Positions 16,233 to 26,262 are shown, counted from the stretch's first letter. The stretch is 64,000 nucleotides of DNA from Allomuricauda sp. (GCF_028280385.1 NZ_JANQLX010000006.1:91270-155269), one strand, 5' to 3'. Notes: a model not told the origin generated them from the sequence alone. Numbers and translations are program-made.

Positions 16233-17094
16233 ATTTAAAAAACAACGGGAATTAGGGGAGATTTTGTCGGATACCTTCGGATTTATCCGAAATCAATTCA
16301 AATCTTTCTTTGGGACCATATTGAAAATTGTGGGACCTTATTTGGTGGTAATGCTCATTTCCCTTGGGTTCTACTATTATTTCATTGGCGATATGCTGAC
16401 TTTCAATGTGGAGACCTCCAATGAGTTGTTCAATCCCATTATGATGGTGCTGGTATTCTTCGTCTTTTTTATTGCGATCATTGCCGCCTATGTAATGGCC
16501 CAGGCAACAGTACTTTTTTACATCAAGTCCTACGCGAACAATAAAGGCACCATCGTGTTTGACGAAATCAAGAAAAATGTATATACCCATTTCTGGAGCT
16601 TTATTGGATTGGGCTTTTTAGTTGCCATTTCACTTGCTGTAGGTTTTGTATTGTGCTTTATTCCAGGGATTTACCTCTATCCCATACTGGCACTTTCTTT
16701 TAGCATCATGGTATTTAACCAAAAAGGGGTGAGTGATGCGTATAGTTATAGTTTTACCTTGATCAAGGACAATTGGTGGATAACCTTTGCCACATTTTTG
16801 GTAATTGGCATTATAGTGGGCATTGCCAGTTATGCCTTTAGTATACCTGCATACATATATATGATGGTAAAAATGGGTACGATGGCCGGTGCGGCGGATC
16901 CAGCAGCCCTTTCCGGAGGAATTTTTGACCCCATTTACATCTTGCTGAACCTGTTGTCGGTTTCCGTACAGTTCCTTCTGAACATAATTACTTTGGTAGC
17001 CGGAGTCTTTGTGTATTTCAACCTAAACGAAAAGAAGAATTTTACCGGTACCTATGAGCGTATCGAAAACTTGGGAAAATCTTCAAGCGAATAA
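16216..17094 (+). CDS. Multi-pass membrane protein of the MoxR/SpoIIM cluster
   Basis: A 292-residue protein with an N-terminal soluble helix (LGEILSDTFGFIRNQFKSFF) and about six membrane helices. No enzymatic motif. The opening segment and the helix pattern resemble membrane proteins that follow SpoIIM in this cluster in other Bacteroidota, but I do not recognise a named family with certainty. Overlap of 17 bp with SpoIIM and zero spacing to the next gene indicate translation as a set. Confidence 0.8.
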   Translation: MQQYIEFKKQRELGEILSDTFGFIRNQFKSFFGTILKIVGPYLVVMLISLGFYYYFIGDMLTFNVETSNELFNPIMMVLVFFVFFIAIIAAYVMAQATVLFYIKSYANNKGTIVFDEIKKNVYTHFWSFIGLGFLVAISLAVGFVLCFIPGIYLYPILALSFSIMVFNQKGVSDAYSYSFTLIKDNWWITFATFLVIGIIVGIASYAFSIPAYIYMMVKMGTMAGAADPAALSGGIFDPIYILLNLLSVSVQFLLNIITLVAGVFVYFNLNEKKNFTGTYERIENLGKSSSE

Positions 17095-17829
17095 ATGCGC
17101 AATATCTGGTTTTTGGGATTGCTTTTTTGGTTTGGGAACCAGCTTTGGGCCCAAAACGATACTCTTGTGCAGTATGATGATTCCAGAGTGGTTCCTTTGG
17201 AAATTTCCCAGGAAGATATTCAGCGCTATCTAGAAGATGACCAATTTGATTATGTCATTGTAAAACAGGACAACAATTGGTGGGAGGATTTTAAGAATTG
17301 GCTCTACAACTTGTTACTCCAACTTTTTGAATGGCTCTTTGGTGTAGAGGAGGCCGTTGGTACCATGGCGGCCTTTTTGAACATTTTGCCCTATGTTTTG
17401 CTGGGAATATTGCTGTTTCTGATTATTCGCTTTTTTGTGAAATCCAAAACCCGTTCGCTGATTTACTCCCAAAGGAACCCAAATATTGTCACGCTTTCCG
17501 AAGAAGAGCGCATTATAAAAACAGAAGACATCCAAAAACTGATAAAAAACGCACTGGCCGATAAAAATTACAGGTTGGCCATACGTTATTATTATTTGTT
17601 TATCCTTAAACTATTGTCCGAAAAAGAGCTTATCGATTGGCAACTTCAAAAAACCAACGACGACTATATGGACGAACTATCAAATAGCGTCCTCAAAAAG
17701 CCCTTTGGTAGGGCCACATTGCTATATGACTATATCTGGTATGGTGAATTTTATATTGACCAGGACCGATATTACAAGGCAGAACAGGTATTTGTCTCAC
17801 TGAAAAATTCAATTACCACCGATGCTTAG
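17095..17829 (+). CDS. DUF4129 domain protein
   Basis: A 244-residue protein with a signal peptide (NQLWAQ near 20), a periplasmic segment rich in Asp/Trp, one membrane helix (about 98-116) and a cytoplasmic C-terminal DUF4129 domain (YRLAIRYYYLFILKLLSE, then FGRATLLYDYIWYGEFYID). DUF4129 often occurs with transglutaminase-like domains or beside DUF58/MoxR genes. It starts directly after the previous stop and overlaps the next gene by 8 bp. Role unknown, likely a scaffold linking periplasm and cytoplasm. Confidence 0.88.
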   Translation: MRNIWFLGLLFWFGNQLWAQNDTLVQYDDSRVVPLEISQEDIQRYLEDDQFDYVIVKQDNNWWEDFKNWLYNLLLQLFEWLFGVEEAVGTMAAFLNILPYVLLGILLFLIIRFFVKSKTRSLIYSQRNPNIVTLSEEERIIKTEDIQKLIKNALADKNYRLAIRYYYLFILKLLSEKELIDWQLQKTNDDYMDELSNSVLKKPFGRATLLYDYIWYGEFYIDQDRYYKAEQVFVSLKNSITTDA

Positions 17830-19036
17830 AAAAGGAAGGGCCTATATTATCATTGGTGCGCTCACTGTGGGACTTTTACTGTTGTTGGAATACAACAAAC
17901 CCAAAAAGGTCAACTGGTTTCCCTCCTACGTCTCCCACCATAAGATCCCCTATGGCACCTTGGTCCTCAACAACCTGATGGAACAGTTTTTTGCGGAACG
18001 CACCTCCCAGGTCAACCAACCCCCGTTTGAAATACTGCAGGGTTCAGATAGTGTGTCGGGAACGTATTTCTTTGTGAACGAATCGGTTATTTTTGGTGAA
18101 TCAGAACTACATGCCCTCCTCAACTGGGTAGATCGCGGCAATACCCTTTTTGTAGCCTCCAAAGGATTTGACGAAGCACTTTTGGATACCCTGCATTTGG
18201 AAGAACAGTTTATGTTCAACACCGAAGAAATAAATCCGGAATTCTACCACAAACTTGTAAATCCCGGACTGGACACCAGCGAAGTTGCTTTTGAAAAAGA
18301 TTACAACACCCTCATCTTCAATAAAATTGACACGCTGCGTACCGTAATCTTGGGAGAGGTACGGAAAAAAGCCGATACCCTGAACATAGCCAATAAAGGT
18401 GCCAATGTGATCAAACAGCCATTTGGACAAGGGGAGATCATACTTTCTGCCTTCCCCAAGGCTTTTACCAATTATTTTATCTTAAAGGATAACTACCGAA
18501 ATTACACCGCCGGTATTTTGGGCTATCTCCCCAAAGAGGGAACAATTTTAATGGACAACCACTATAAATCCGGTAAGTCGTTCTATACCTCCCCCATGTA
18601 TCTCTTCCTGAACACCAAGGAATTTAAGTGGGCGTACTATCTGATCCTCATTGGAGTGGTCATGTACGTAATATTTGAAGGCAAACGGAAACAACGGGCC
18701 ATTCCCGTGGTTGACCCGCTAAAAAATCAGACCTTGGCCTTTACCAGGACCATTGCGGATATGTACTTTGAAAAAGGGGAACAACAAAAGATCACAGAAC
18801 ATAAAATTGCCAACTTTCTGGATTATGTGCGCACCCGCTTGCACGTTCCTACCCAAAATTGGGACCAAACCTTTCTGAACTATCTTGCCCTACGTAGCAA
18901 CAACACTTTGGAAGATGTGGAATCCCTTTTCAAATTGATAGGCGACCTGCAGAAAAAAGGACAGGTAACCGACGAAGAACTAGAAAACTTGAACAAAAAA
19001 ATAGAAGCATTTAAAGCAAACGCTGATGGAAAATAA
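17822..19036 (+). CDS. DUF4350 domain membrane protein
   Basis: A 404-residue protein: N-terminal helix (about 8-24), a periplasmic DUF4350 domain to about 270 with a glutamine-amidotransferase-like layout (LLNWVDRGNTLFVASKGFDE, GQGEIILSAFP), a second helix (277-292) and a cytoplasmic tail of about 110 residues. No catalytic Cys of true amidotransferases is visible, so a binding role is likelier. Overlaps its neighbours by 8 and 11 bp. DUF4350 next to MoxR and DUF58 is a conserved grouping. Confidence 0.88.
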   Translation: MLRKGRAYIIIGALTVGLLLLLEYNKPKKVNWFPSYVSHHKIPYGTLVLNNLMEQFFAERTSQVNQPPFEILQGSDSVSGTYFFVNESVIFGESELHALLNWVDRGNTLFVASKGFDEALLDTLHLEEQFMFNTEEINPEFYHKLVNPGLDTSEVAFEKDYNTLIFNKIDTLRTVILGEVRKKADTLNIANKGANVIKQPFGQGEIILSAFPKAFTNYFILKDNYRNYTAGILGYLPKEGTILMDNHYKSGKSFYTSPMYLFLNTKEFKWAYYLILIGVVMYVIFEGKRKQRAIPVVDPLKNQTLAFTRTIADMYFEKGEQQKITEHKIANFLDYVRTRLHVPTQNWDQTFLNYLALRSNNTLEDVESLFKLIGDLQKKGQVTDEELENLNKKIEAFKANADGK

Positions 19037-20009
19037 TGATTTAAACTTTGATAGTCGGGTCCCTTTGGAGGAGCTGAAGAATACAGTTACACAGATCAAG
19101 GATGAGCTGTCCACGGTTATTGTTGGGCAAAAGAACTTTATGGACCTCCTGATTGTCTCTCTTTTGGTGGATGGCCATGCATTGATCGAGGGAGTTCCAG
19201 GAATAGCGAAGACCATAACAGCAAAACTTTTTGCCAAAACACTTAAAACTGGTTTCAGTCGGATTCAGTTTACTCCCGATCTAATGCCCAGCGATATTTT
19301 GGGTACCTCGGTATTCAATGTGCAAACCTCAGAATTTGATTTTAAAAAAGGCCCCATTTTTTCCAACATCATTTTGATAGATGAAATCAATAGGGCACCG
19401 GCCAAAACACAGGCGGCGCTTTTTGAGACCATGGAAGAACGCCAGGCTACCATAGATGGCCACACCTATAAAATGGCCGAACCCTTTATGGTATTGGCCA
19501 CCCAGAATCCCATTGAACAGGAAGGCACCTATGCCTTGCCAGAGGCGCAATTAGATCGTTTCCTGTTTAAGATAAAAATAGATTACCCATCTGTGGACGA
19601 AGAGGTCATGATCATTCAAGGGCACCATGAACGCAAAGGCAGCAAGCCCCAGGATAAGATCAAAGCTGTTTTAACTCCCAAGAAGTTGGCGGAGTTCAAA
19701 AAAAACATTCACGATGTGATCGTGGAAGAAAAAATCATCAACTACATTGCCAACATCATCACCAATACCCGTAACCATCCACATTTGTATTTGGGAGCCT
19801 CACCTAGGGCCTCCATTGCCACCTTAGCTGCTGCCAAAGCTTTTGCAGCTATTGCTGGCCGCGACTTTGTAATGCCCGAAGATGTAAAAAAAGCCTTGGT
19901 GCCGGTGCTCAACCATAGGGTGATCCTAACCCCAGAACGGGAGATGGAGGGGATGACCACGGAAAATGTGGTTAATATGATCATGGAATCAGTTGAAATC
20001 CCCAGATAG
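19026..20009 (+). CDS. MoxR family AAA+ ATPase
   Basis: Chaperone-like ATPase, 327 residues. Walker A GVPGIAKT near residue 60, Walker B ILIDEINRAPAKTQ, the sensor segment ATQNPIEQEGTYALPEAQ, arginine-finger region DRFLFK, and the C-terminal lid with LGASPRASIATL. MoxR proteins act with VWA/MIDAS proteins to insert metals or mature complexes; the DUF58 protein 2 nt downstream is the expected partner. Family firm, client unknown. Confidence 0.95.
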   Translation: MENNDLNFDSRVPLEELKNTVTQIKDELSTVIVGQKNFMDLLIVSLLVDGHALIEGVPGIAKTITAKLFAKTLKTGFSRIQFTPDLMPSDILGTSVFNVQTSEFDFKKGPIFSNIILIDEINRAPAKTQAALFETMEERQATIDGHTYKMAEPFMVLATQNPIEQEGTYALPEAQLDRFLFKIKIDYPSVDEEVMIIQGHHERKGSKPQDKIKAVLTPKKLAEFKKNIHDVIVEEKIINYIANIITNTRNHPHLYLGASPRASIATLAAAKAFAAIAGRDFVMPEDVKKALVPVLNHRVILTPEREMEGMTTENVVNMIMESVEIPR

Positions 20010-20011
20010 GA

Positions 20012-21343
20012 ATGCAGTTTTTAAGGTCATTTTATATCCATAACCACTTCTTTTGGTATATCTCAGTTTTGGCGGCCTGTTTTGTGGTCTCCTACTGGGT
20101 TCCGATACTGTACCCCATAAGTTGGTTGCTGGTTTTTATACTATTGACCTTACTACTGGTGGATGTCTACCTGCTCTACAATACGGCCGAGGGATTAAAG
20201 TCCAGCAGGGAATTGCCCCAAAAACTTTCCAATAGTGACGAGAACCTTCTAGCGGTTAAAATTTCCTCTCGATATCCCTTCCGAACAGAGGTTGTGGTGA
20301 TTGATGAACTACCAGTCCAATTCCAAAAAAGGGATTTTATCCACGTCACCCAACTGTTCAAAAATCAGAACTACACTTTTGATTATGCGGTGAGACCTGT
20401 GGATAGGGGCGAATATTTTTTTGGTCAACTCAATCTGTACGCCTCCTCTCCCCTACGTATTGTTAGAAGACGCTATGTGTTCCAAAAGGATCAAATGGTA
20501 CCGGTGTATCCATCCATCATCCAAATGCAGCAATATGACTTCTTGGCCATCAACAATCGCTTGAGCGAAATTGGGCTAAAGAAGATTAGACGGATCGGCC
20601 ACACCCAGGAATTTGAGCAAATCAAGGAATACATCAAGGGAGATGACATCCGTACCATCAATTGGAAGGCCACGGCAAAGAAGAACCAACTGATGGTGAA
20701 TCAGTACCAAGATGAAAAATCGCAACCCATCTATTCCATCATCGACACCGGAAGGGTCATGAAAATGCCTTTCAATGACCTAAAACTCCTGGACTATGCC
20801 ATTAATTCCACTTTGGCTTTTTCCAATGTGGCCCTTAAAAGAAACGATAAAACGGGTATGGTCACTTTTTCAAAGAACATAGAGACTTTTGTTCCCGCCA
20901 TTCAGAAGATTTCGCACCTTAACACCATTTTGCAAAAACTCTATAACATCAACACGGAATTTACCGATTCTGATTTTGGACTGTTGTACGCACATATCAA
21001 GCGCAAGATAAACCAGCGCAGCTTGCTGTTGCTCTATACCAATTTTGAGCATATTTCCGCTTTAAGGAGGCAGCTGCCATTTCTATTGGCCATTGCCAAA
21101 AAGCATGTGCTTGTGGTCATCTTCTTTGAAAATACAGAGCTGGAAAGTTTAATTGCCACCGATGCCGAGGACCTACAGACTATTTACCACAAGACCATTG
21201 CGGAAAAATTTTCCATGGAAAAAAGGCTGATGCAAAAAGAACTACAACGTCATGGCATCCAAACGATTTTGACCAAACCGGAAAGTTTGACCATCAACAC
21301 CATTAACAAATATTTGGAAATCAAGGCCAGAGGGCTACTCTGA
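20012..21343 (+). CDS. DUF58 domain protein (MoxR partner)
   Basis: A 443-residue protein with two N-terminal membrane helices (about 12-58), a beta-rich section and the DUF58 signature GDDIRTINWKATAKKNQLMV followed by a degenerate VWA fold (YSIIDTGRVM supplying a MIDAS-like Asp). Such proteins are the usual partners of MoxR ATPases. Last gene of the operon; it overlaps the convergent gene at 21335 by 9 bp, so the 3' ends of both coding regions are fused tail to tail. Confidence 0.93.
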   Translation: MQFLRSFYIHNHFFWYISVLAACFVVSYWVPILYPISWLLVFILLTLLLVDVYLLYNTAEGLKSSRELPQKLSNSDENLLAVKISSRYPFRTEVVVIDELPVQFQKRDFIHVTQLFKNQNYTFDYAVRPVDRGEYFFGQLNLYASSPLRIVRRRYVFQKDQMVPVYPSIIQMQQYDFLAINNRLSEIGLKKIRRIGHTQEFEQIKEYIKGDDIRTINWKATAKKNQLMVNQYQDEKSQPIYSIIDTGRVMKMPFNDLKLLDYAINSTLAFSNVALKRNDKTGMVTFSKNIETFVPAIQKISHLNTILQKLYNINTEFTDSDFGLLYAHIKRKINQRSLLLLYTNFEHISALRRQLPFLLAIAKKHVLVVIFFENTELESLIATDAEDLQTIYHKTIAEKFSMEKRLMQKELQRHGIQTILTKPESLTINTINKYLEIKARGLL

Positions 21344-21814
21344 CATCAACCTGGAACCCGCCGCAAATCCCAAGGCATTGATCGTGGGAAGTTTGGTGTC
21401 CATGGCCAACTGTTGGTGGGCCCATGACTGGACTTGCAGTTTCTCCAATTGTAGATACTGCGCCGACAAACGTTCTGGAGGTCTTTTTTTGTTTCTTTTT
21501 TTGGAGAAAATCTCAATGGTGACCCCAACCGTGACACCCCCCAATATAGTGGCCGCCAAATCCTCATTGTCCCATCCATTATCGCGTTGACTTGCATCCA
21601 CGGATTCCTTGGCCAACCCAATCAAGGTACTTCCAGCCACAGAACCTACAAAGGTCCATAATCTGTTTCCATCCGAAGCTTGTTTGGCAATACCTGCGCC
21701 TGCAAGTCCAAAAAGATTGCCGCCTAAAAAATGAAGTGCCTTGTCCCGTTCCACTTGTGCATGCAGTTGCGATGCAAAAAGGAACACGACTAGTGTGGGG
21801 ATTAGTGTTCTCAT
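21335..21814 (-). CDS. Exported DUF2279/YfiM-like protein
   Basis: Start at 21814 gives a signal peptide (MRTLIPTLVVFLFASQLHAQ) and 159 residues. The mature part opens with RDKALHFLGGNLFGLAGAG and has KESVDASQRDNGWDNEDLAATILGG; the pattern D-K-LHF-GG ... KE-D ... D--A---G resembles YfiM/DUF2279 periplasmic proteins that may lie close to the membrane. Function unknown. Overlaps the DUF58 gene by 9 bp on the opposite strand. Confidence 0.7.
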   Translation of the reverse strand: MRTLIPTLVVFLFASQLHAQVERDKALHFLGGNLFGLAGAGIAKQASDGNRLWTFVGSVAGSTLIGLAKESVDASQRDNGWDNEDLAATILGGVTVGVTIEIFSKKRNKKRPPERLSAQYLQLEKLQVQSWAHQQLAMDTKLPTINALGFAAGSRLMSE

Positions 21815-21853
21815 TGCCCGGTAAAAGTATGTAAAATTATCCAAATGGCTGTA

Positions 21854-22798
21854 TTAAAGCCGCTTGACCTCTGCTATGGCCTGGGTGTATTCCTCCATAA
21901 GATTGGTCACAATTTTGGAGGCCGGCAATATATCATGAATCAGACCAGCAACCTGTCCGATCTCCAATTCACCTTCTTCCAGATCACCTTCAAACATACC
22001 TTTTTTGGCTCTGGCCCTTCCTAAAAGGGTTTTTAAGTCTTCTTTGGAAGCCCCATCGGCATAGGCTTGTTGGACATCCCTATAGAATTTGTTTTTGAGC
22101 AAACGTACCGGTGCCAGCTCTTTTAGGGTTAAATGGGTATCGCCTTCCTTAGCCTGCACAATCTGATCTTTGAACAAGGCATGGGCCGATCCTTCAACAC
22201 TGGCGGCAAATCTACTTCCCACTTGAACACCATCGGCACCTAAGACCATGGCGGCCAACATGGCTCTTCCAGTGGCTATTCCACCTGCAGCGATCAATGG
22301 TATTTTAATCTGTTCTTTTACGAAAGGGATAAGGACCAATGTAGTAGTTTCATCCCGACCATTGTGCCCTCCAGCTTCAAATCCCTCGGCTACCACCGCA
22401 TCCACGCCAGCGTCCTGCGCCTTCAAGGCGAACTTTACACTGCTTACAACATGCACCACCGTAATTCCATGTTCCTTTAGAAAAGTAGTCCAGGTTTTTG
22501 GGTTGCCAGCAGAGGTAAATACAATTTTGACCCCACTTTGGACAATAATGTCCATAATTTCCTCAATGTTCGGATACAACATGGGAACATTTACGCCAAA
22601 GGGTCTGCTCGTGGCAGCTTGACATTTTTGGATATGCTCCTTAAGTACCTCTGGATACATACTACCCGCTCCCAACAAGCCAAGTCCGCCAGCATTGGAG
22701 ACCGCGGAGGCCAACCGCCAACCGCTGGTCCATATCATGCCCGCCTGGATGATGGGGTATTCAATTCCAAAAAGTTGGGTGATCTTGTTCTGGTCCAT
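21854..22798 (-). CDS. Nitronate monooxygenase family FMN protein
   Basis: A 314-residue TIM-barrel flavoprotein. Seen: PIIQAGMIWTSG at the N-terminus, the FMN phosphate region AAGGIATGRAMLAAMVLGADGVQVGSRF in two blocks and the AGGHNGRD segment with the His used as base in nitronate monooxygenases. FabK-type enoyl-ACP reductases share the fold and cannot be fully excluded. The start lies 1 nt after the mnmA stop, so both genes share an mRNA; the functional link is unclear. Confidence 0.88.
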   Translation of the reverse strand: MDQNKITQLFGIEYPIIQAGMIWTSGWRLASAVSNAGGLGLLGAGSMYPEVLKEHIQKCQAATSRPFGVNVPMLYPNIEEIMDIIVQSGVKIVFTSAGNPKTWTTFLKEHGITVVHVVSSVKFALKAQDAGVDAVVAEGFEAGGHNGRDETTTLVLIPFVKEQIKIPLIAAGGIATGRAMLAAMVLGADGVQVGSRFAASVEGSAHALFKDQIVQAKEGDTHLTLKELAPVRLLKNKFYRDVQQAYADGASKEDLKTLLGRARAKKGMFEGDLEEGELEIGQVAGLIHDILPASKIVTNLMEEYTQAIAEVKRL

Positions 22799-22799
22799 A

Positions 22800-23990
22800 T
22801 TATGAAATTACCCCAGAACCTATTAATTCATCCTCTATGTACCAAGCCACAAATTGACCCTCTGTGATCGCAGATTGCTTTTCCTGAAAATCCACATACA
22901 ATCCGTGTTCCGTTTTGTAGAGTTTTGCTTTTTGCAAAGGTTGACGATATCTGATGCGGGCCATCACTTCCATGGTCTGGTCCGATTCCAGGGCCATATC
23001 TTCCCGAACCCAGTGCAACTCGTCATTTTTCACAAATAGGGTATTTCGGTAAAGACCAGGATGCATTTTCCCCTGACCTGTATATATGATGTTCTTTTCC
23101 ACATCGGTTTCAATCACAAAAAGAGGCTCCTTGGTGCCACCTACATTAAGACCTTTTCGTTGGCCTATGGTAAAATAGTGTGCACCTTGATGCTCCCCTA
23201 CCACTTTGCCATCCGTAATGGCATAAACCGGTTTTTCAGCTTGAAACTCCAATTCCTGGGTCTTGTTAGAGAACAGAGGGACATCCATTTGAAATTGCTG
23301 CGCATTATCAGGCACCTCTACAATGACGCCTTTTTTCGGCTTCAATTTTTGTTGAAGGAATTCAGGTAAGTGCACTTTACCAATAAAACAAAGTCCTTGG
23401 GAATCCTTTTTGTCGGCGGTGATAAGATGGTTCTCCGCCGCAATTTTTCGTACTTCTGGTTTTGTAAGTTCCCCTATGGGAAATAGGGTCTTGGACAATT
23501 GTTCCTGGGACAATTGGCAGAGAAAATAGGATTGGTCCTTGTTACCATCCACACCAGCCAAAAGTTGATAGGTTTCCGTACCATCATCATTCTTGATCAC
23601 GCCTTTTCTACAATAATGTCCAGTGGCCACATAGTCCGCTCCAAGTTGCAAGGCAATTTTAAGGAACACATCAAACTTGATTTCCCTATTGCACAATACA
23701 TCCGGATTGGGTGTACGCCCCCTTTCGTATTCATTGAACATATAGTCCACAATACGTTCCTTGTATTCCGAACTTAGGTCCACCGTTTGAAAAGGAATCC
23801 CCAATTTTTCAGCCACAATCAAGGCATCATTACTGTCCTCAAGCCATGGGCACTCTTCTGAAATGGTTACGGAATCATCATGCCAGTTCTTCATGAACAG
23901 CCCTATCACTTCATAACCCTGTTCCTTTAAAAGGTATGCGGTTACACTGCTATCCACCCCTCCAGAAAGTCCAACAACAACTTTTTTCAT
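22800..23990 (-). CDS. mnmA: tRNA-specific 2-thiouridylase MnmA
   Basis: Thiolates U34 of tRNA Lys, Glu and Gln. Start at 23990 gives [18 protein letters not shown] at the N-terminus (PP-loop ATP pyrophosphatase motif) and 396 residues, typical. Catalytic Cys pair: Cys in [12 protein letters not shown] near residue 108 and Cys in SQGLCFIGK near 208. Downstream beta-barrel domain with [16 protein letters not shown] good promoter lies just upstream (24009-24041) with a short leader. Upstream in-frame codons to 24041 fall inside that promoter and are not used. Confidence 0.96.
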   Translation of the reverse strand: MKKVVVGLSGGVDSSVTAYLLKEQGYEVIGLFMKNWHDDSVTISEECPWLEDSNDALIVAEKLGIPFQTVDLSSEYKERIVDYMFNEYERGRTPNPDVLCNREIKFDVFLKIALQLGADYVATGHYCRKGVIKNDDGTETYQLLAGVDGNKDQSYFLCQLSQEQLSKTLFPIGELTKPEVRKIAAENHLITADKKDSQGLCFIGKVHLPEFLQQKLKPKKGVIVEVPDNAQQFQMDVPLFSNKTQELEFQAEKPVYAITDGKVVGEHQGAHYFTIGQRKGLNVGGTKEPLFVIETDVEKNIIYTGQGKMHPGLYRNTLFVKNDELHWVREDMALESDQTMEVMARIRYRQPLQKAKLYKTEHGLYVDFQEKQSAITEGQFVAWYIEDELIGSGVIS

Positions 23991-24369
23991 CCTGCTCAAA
24001 TTCTGGTGCAAAAATACAAAACCCCCACTATTTATTCTCAATCAACCCAAGGTGTCCCAGATAGGGTTCAAAAGTAAATTTCGAGGAGAACTTAAAACTT
24101 TTTGATTAACATTTTTAATTTTTAATTAAACACAAATACTATCGTATTATGTTTTATTTGATTCCATTCAACATTGAACGTTTATCATTCCCGTTGAACT
24201 ATTTATTGCTTGTTTTCAGGATAATACATCGATAAACTGCACTTTTTTGGTTGCTTTTCCTACAATTTTGTTAAAGTTTTTATAATTTTAGTTAAACAAG
24301 ACGCAACTTTTTTTGTTTATTATAATCTTTATTTCGTTAAACAATAATTATTTATTCAAAAACTACCCT
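23991..24369. other. 379-bp AT-rich intergenic region before the first fasciclin gene
   Basis: Holds the mnmA promoter at its left end. The right part is AT-rich and carries GTTAAACAA twice (24291-24299 and 24336-24344, 45 bp apart) plus a related GTTAAAG near 24270, upstream of the lipoprotein start at 24370. No ORF or RNA gene is apparent. The repeats may be regulator sites; this is inference. Confidence 0.5.
24009..24041 (-). promoter_or_regulatory. Promoter of mnmA
   Basis: Read on the minus strand: TTG (24041-24039), 22-nt spacer, perfect TATTTTTG (24016-24009), then 18 nt to the ATG at 23990. Confidence 0.6.
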
Positions 24370-26253
24370 ATGAAAGCACTAGTTAATTTTTCAAAAATCA
24401 CATTCTTGATTTTCGCTCTCATTTTTACTTCATGCGAAAATGATGACGACGTTACAATGGACCCCCCGCCTGAGGAACCCATCAACATAGTTGAGACGGC
24501 CCAGGCCACTGCAGACTTAAGCAGCTTGGTAAGTGCGCTACAAAAAGCCGATGAAAGTGCCAATAATGATTTGATTAGTGCTTTAAGTGGTGATGGGCCT
24601 TTCACGGTCTTTGCACCTACCAATGCTGCGTTTGCAGATCTATTGGCCCAGTTGGATGGCTTCGATTCCCTGGAGGACTTCAATACGGAGCAACTCCAAG
24701 ATCTTCTGGCCACCATCCTCACCTATCATGTTATTTCGGGAACCGCTGCCATGTCAGGTGACCTATCCGACGGTCAGACCTTGACCACACTTCAGGGAAG
24801 CGATCTAACCGTGACCATAGATGGAGGCGTATTTATAGGTGACGATACCGATGCCGACGCACAAGTGACCACTGCCAATGTGGAAACCGCCAATGGAGTG
24901 GTTCACATTATTAACAAGATTTTATTGCCACAAGACGTATTGGACGCCTTGGTGGATGTTCTTTTGGTACCCATTACTGACTTGGCCATTGGAAATGAAA
25001 ATCTAGAAAATTTGGTTGCTGCCTTGGTTGCTGCAGACGGAGATTTACCCAATGTATTACGGGGAGCCGGACCATTTACTGTATTGGCTCCAACAGACGA
25101 AGCATTTGAAGCCTTTTTGGATGGTGCTACTTTGGGAGACATCCCAGTTGACGTATTGACCAATGTTCTATTGAATCATGTTTTGGATGGCGCACTGTTC
25201 AAAGAAGACCTTGAAGGTTTGGGTTCAGGATACAGCAATACCTTGGCTACAGGCGCTGGCGAACAAAACATGAGCATTTTCTTTGATGCAACTGATGGCG
25301 TGACCTTCAATGGTGTATCATCCGTATCCACTGCCGATGTAAAAGCCCTTAACGGGGTGGTACATATAGTGGATGCCGTAATTGGATTGCCAAACATTGT
25401 AGATCATGCCGTGGCCAACCCAAATTTGACTTCTTTGGTGGCCGCCTTGACAGACGGTGGAAATACTACATTCACCGATTTGCTTTCCAACGAAGAAGAA
25501 GTATTTACGGTCTTCGCTCCTGTGAACTCAGGGTTTGATGCCTTTATGAATCCCAACGGAAACGATATCAATGCCATCTTGTCCAATCACGTAGTGGTAG
25601 GGGCAGCGGCCTTCTCTTCCGGATTGAGCAATTCTTATGTAAACACTGCTGCCGAATTTGCCATGGATGAGCCTCTAAGTCTTTACATCAACACCGACGA
25701 TGGTGTAAAACTTAATGGCATGAGCAATGTGGCCATTGCTGATATTGTGGCCACCAACGGGGTAATCCATGCTGTGGATATGGTAATAGACTTACCAACT
25801 GTGGTAACCTTTGCCACTGCCGATCCTAACTTCTCTACTTTGGTAACGGCACTTACAGAGTTGACGCCAAGTACTGATTTTGTATCCGTGCTTTCCGCCC
25901 AAGATGGAAATGGTGCAGACCCCTTTACAGTGTTCGCTCCAACCAACGCAGCCTTTGAAGCACTTGCTGCCATTCCCGCAGAGGACGATTTGATTCCGAT
26001 TTTGCAGCACCATGTTATTGCAGGCGCCAATATTCGTTCAGGAGACCTTACTCCTGATGGAACTACGGTGACCCCCGCAACTTTGGAAGGAGATACATTC
26101 TCCATCACGCTGCCAGGAACTGACGGTAACATTGCTGATGTAACGGATGGCGCAGGTAATACCGGAATAGGTATTGACGCTGTGGATGTTCAGGCCATTA
26201 ATGGTGTTATCCATGTATTGGACGCGGTTATCATTCCAGATACCACAAATTAA
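24370..26253 (+). CDS. Surface lipoprotein with four fasciclin (FAS1) domains
   Basis: Likely surface adhesin. Start at 24370 gives a lipoprotein signal ending in FTSC; the mature Cys is followed by ENDDD, which fits the Bacteroidota surface-export signal for lipoproteins. 627 residues. Four FAS1 domains begin near residues 39, 202, 344 and 478; each has the H1 motif (FTVFAPTNAAF, FTVLAPTDEAF, FTVFAPVNSGF, FTVFAPTNAAF) and the H2 motif ending NGVVH or NGVIH. Very acidic. The last three domains are diverged from each other, unlike those of the next gene. Probably in tandem by old duplication with its neighbour, from which a terminator separates it. Confidence 0.93.
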   Translation: MKALVNFSKITFLIFALIFTSCENDDDVTMDPPPEEPINIVETAQATADLSSLVSALQKADESANNDLISALSGDGPFTVFAPTNAAFADLLAQLDGFDSLEDFNTEQLQDLLATILTYHVISGTAAMSGDLSDGQTLTTLQGSDLTVTIDGGVFIGDDTDADAQVTTANVETANGVVHIINKILLPQDVLDALVDVLLVPITDLAIGNENLENLVAALVAADGDLPNVLRGAGPFTVLAPTDEAFEAFLDGATLGDIPVDVLTNVLLNHVLDGALFKEDLEGLGSGYSNTLATGAGEQNMSIFFDATDGVTFNGVSSVSTADVKALNGVVHIVDAVIGLPNIVDHAVANPNLTSLVAALTDGGNTTFTDLLSNEEEVFTVFAPVNSGFDAFMNPNGNDINAILSNHVVVGAAAFSSGLSNSYVNTAAEFAMDEPLSLYINTDDGVKLNGMSNVAIADIVATNGVIHAVDMVIDLPTVVTFATADPNFSTLVTALTELTPSTDFVSVLSAQDGNGADPFTVFAPTNAAFEALAAIPAEDDLIPILQHHVIAGANIRSGDLTPDGTTVTPATLEGDTFSITLPGTDGNIADVTDGAGNTGIGIDAVDVQAINGVIHVLDAVIIPDTTN

Positions 26254-26262
26254 TATTGAATG

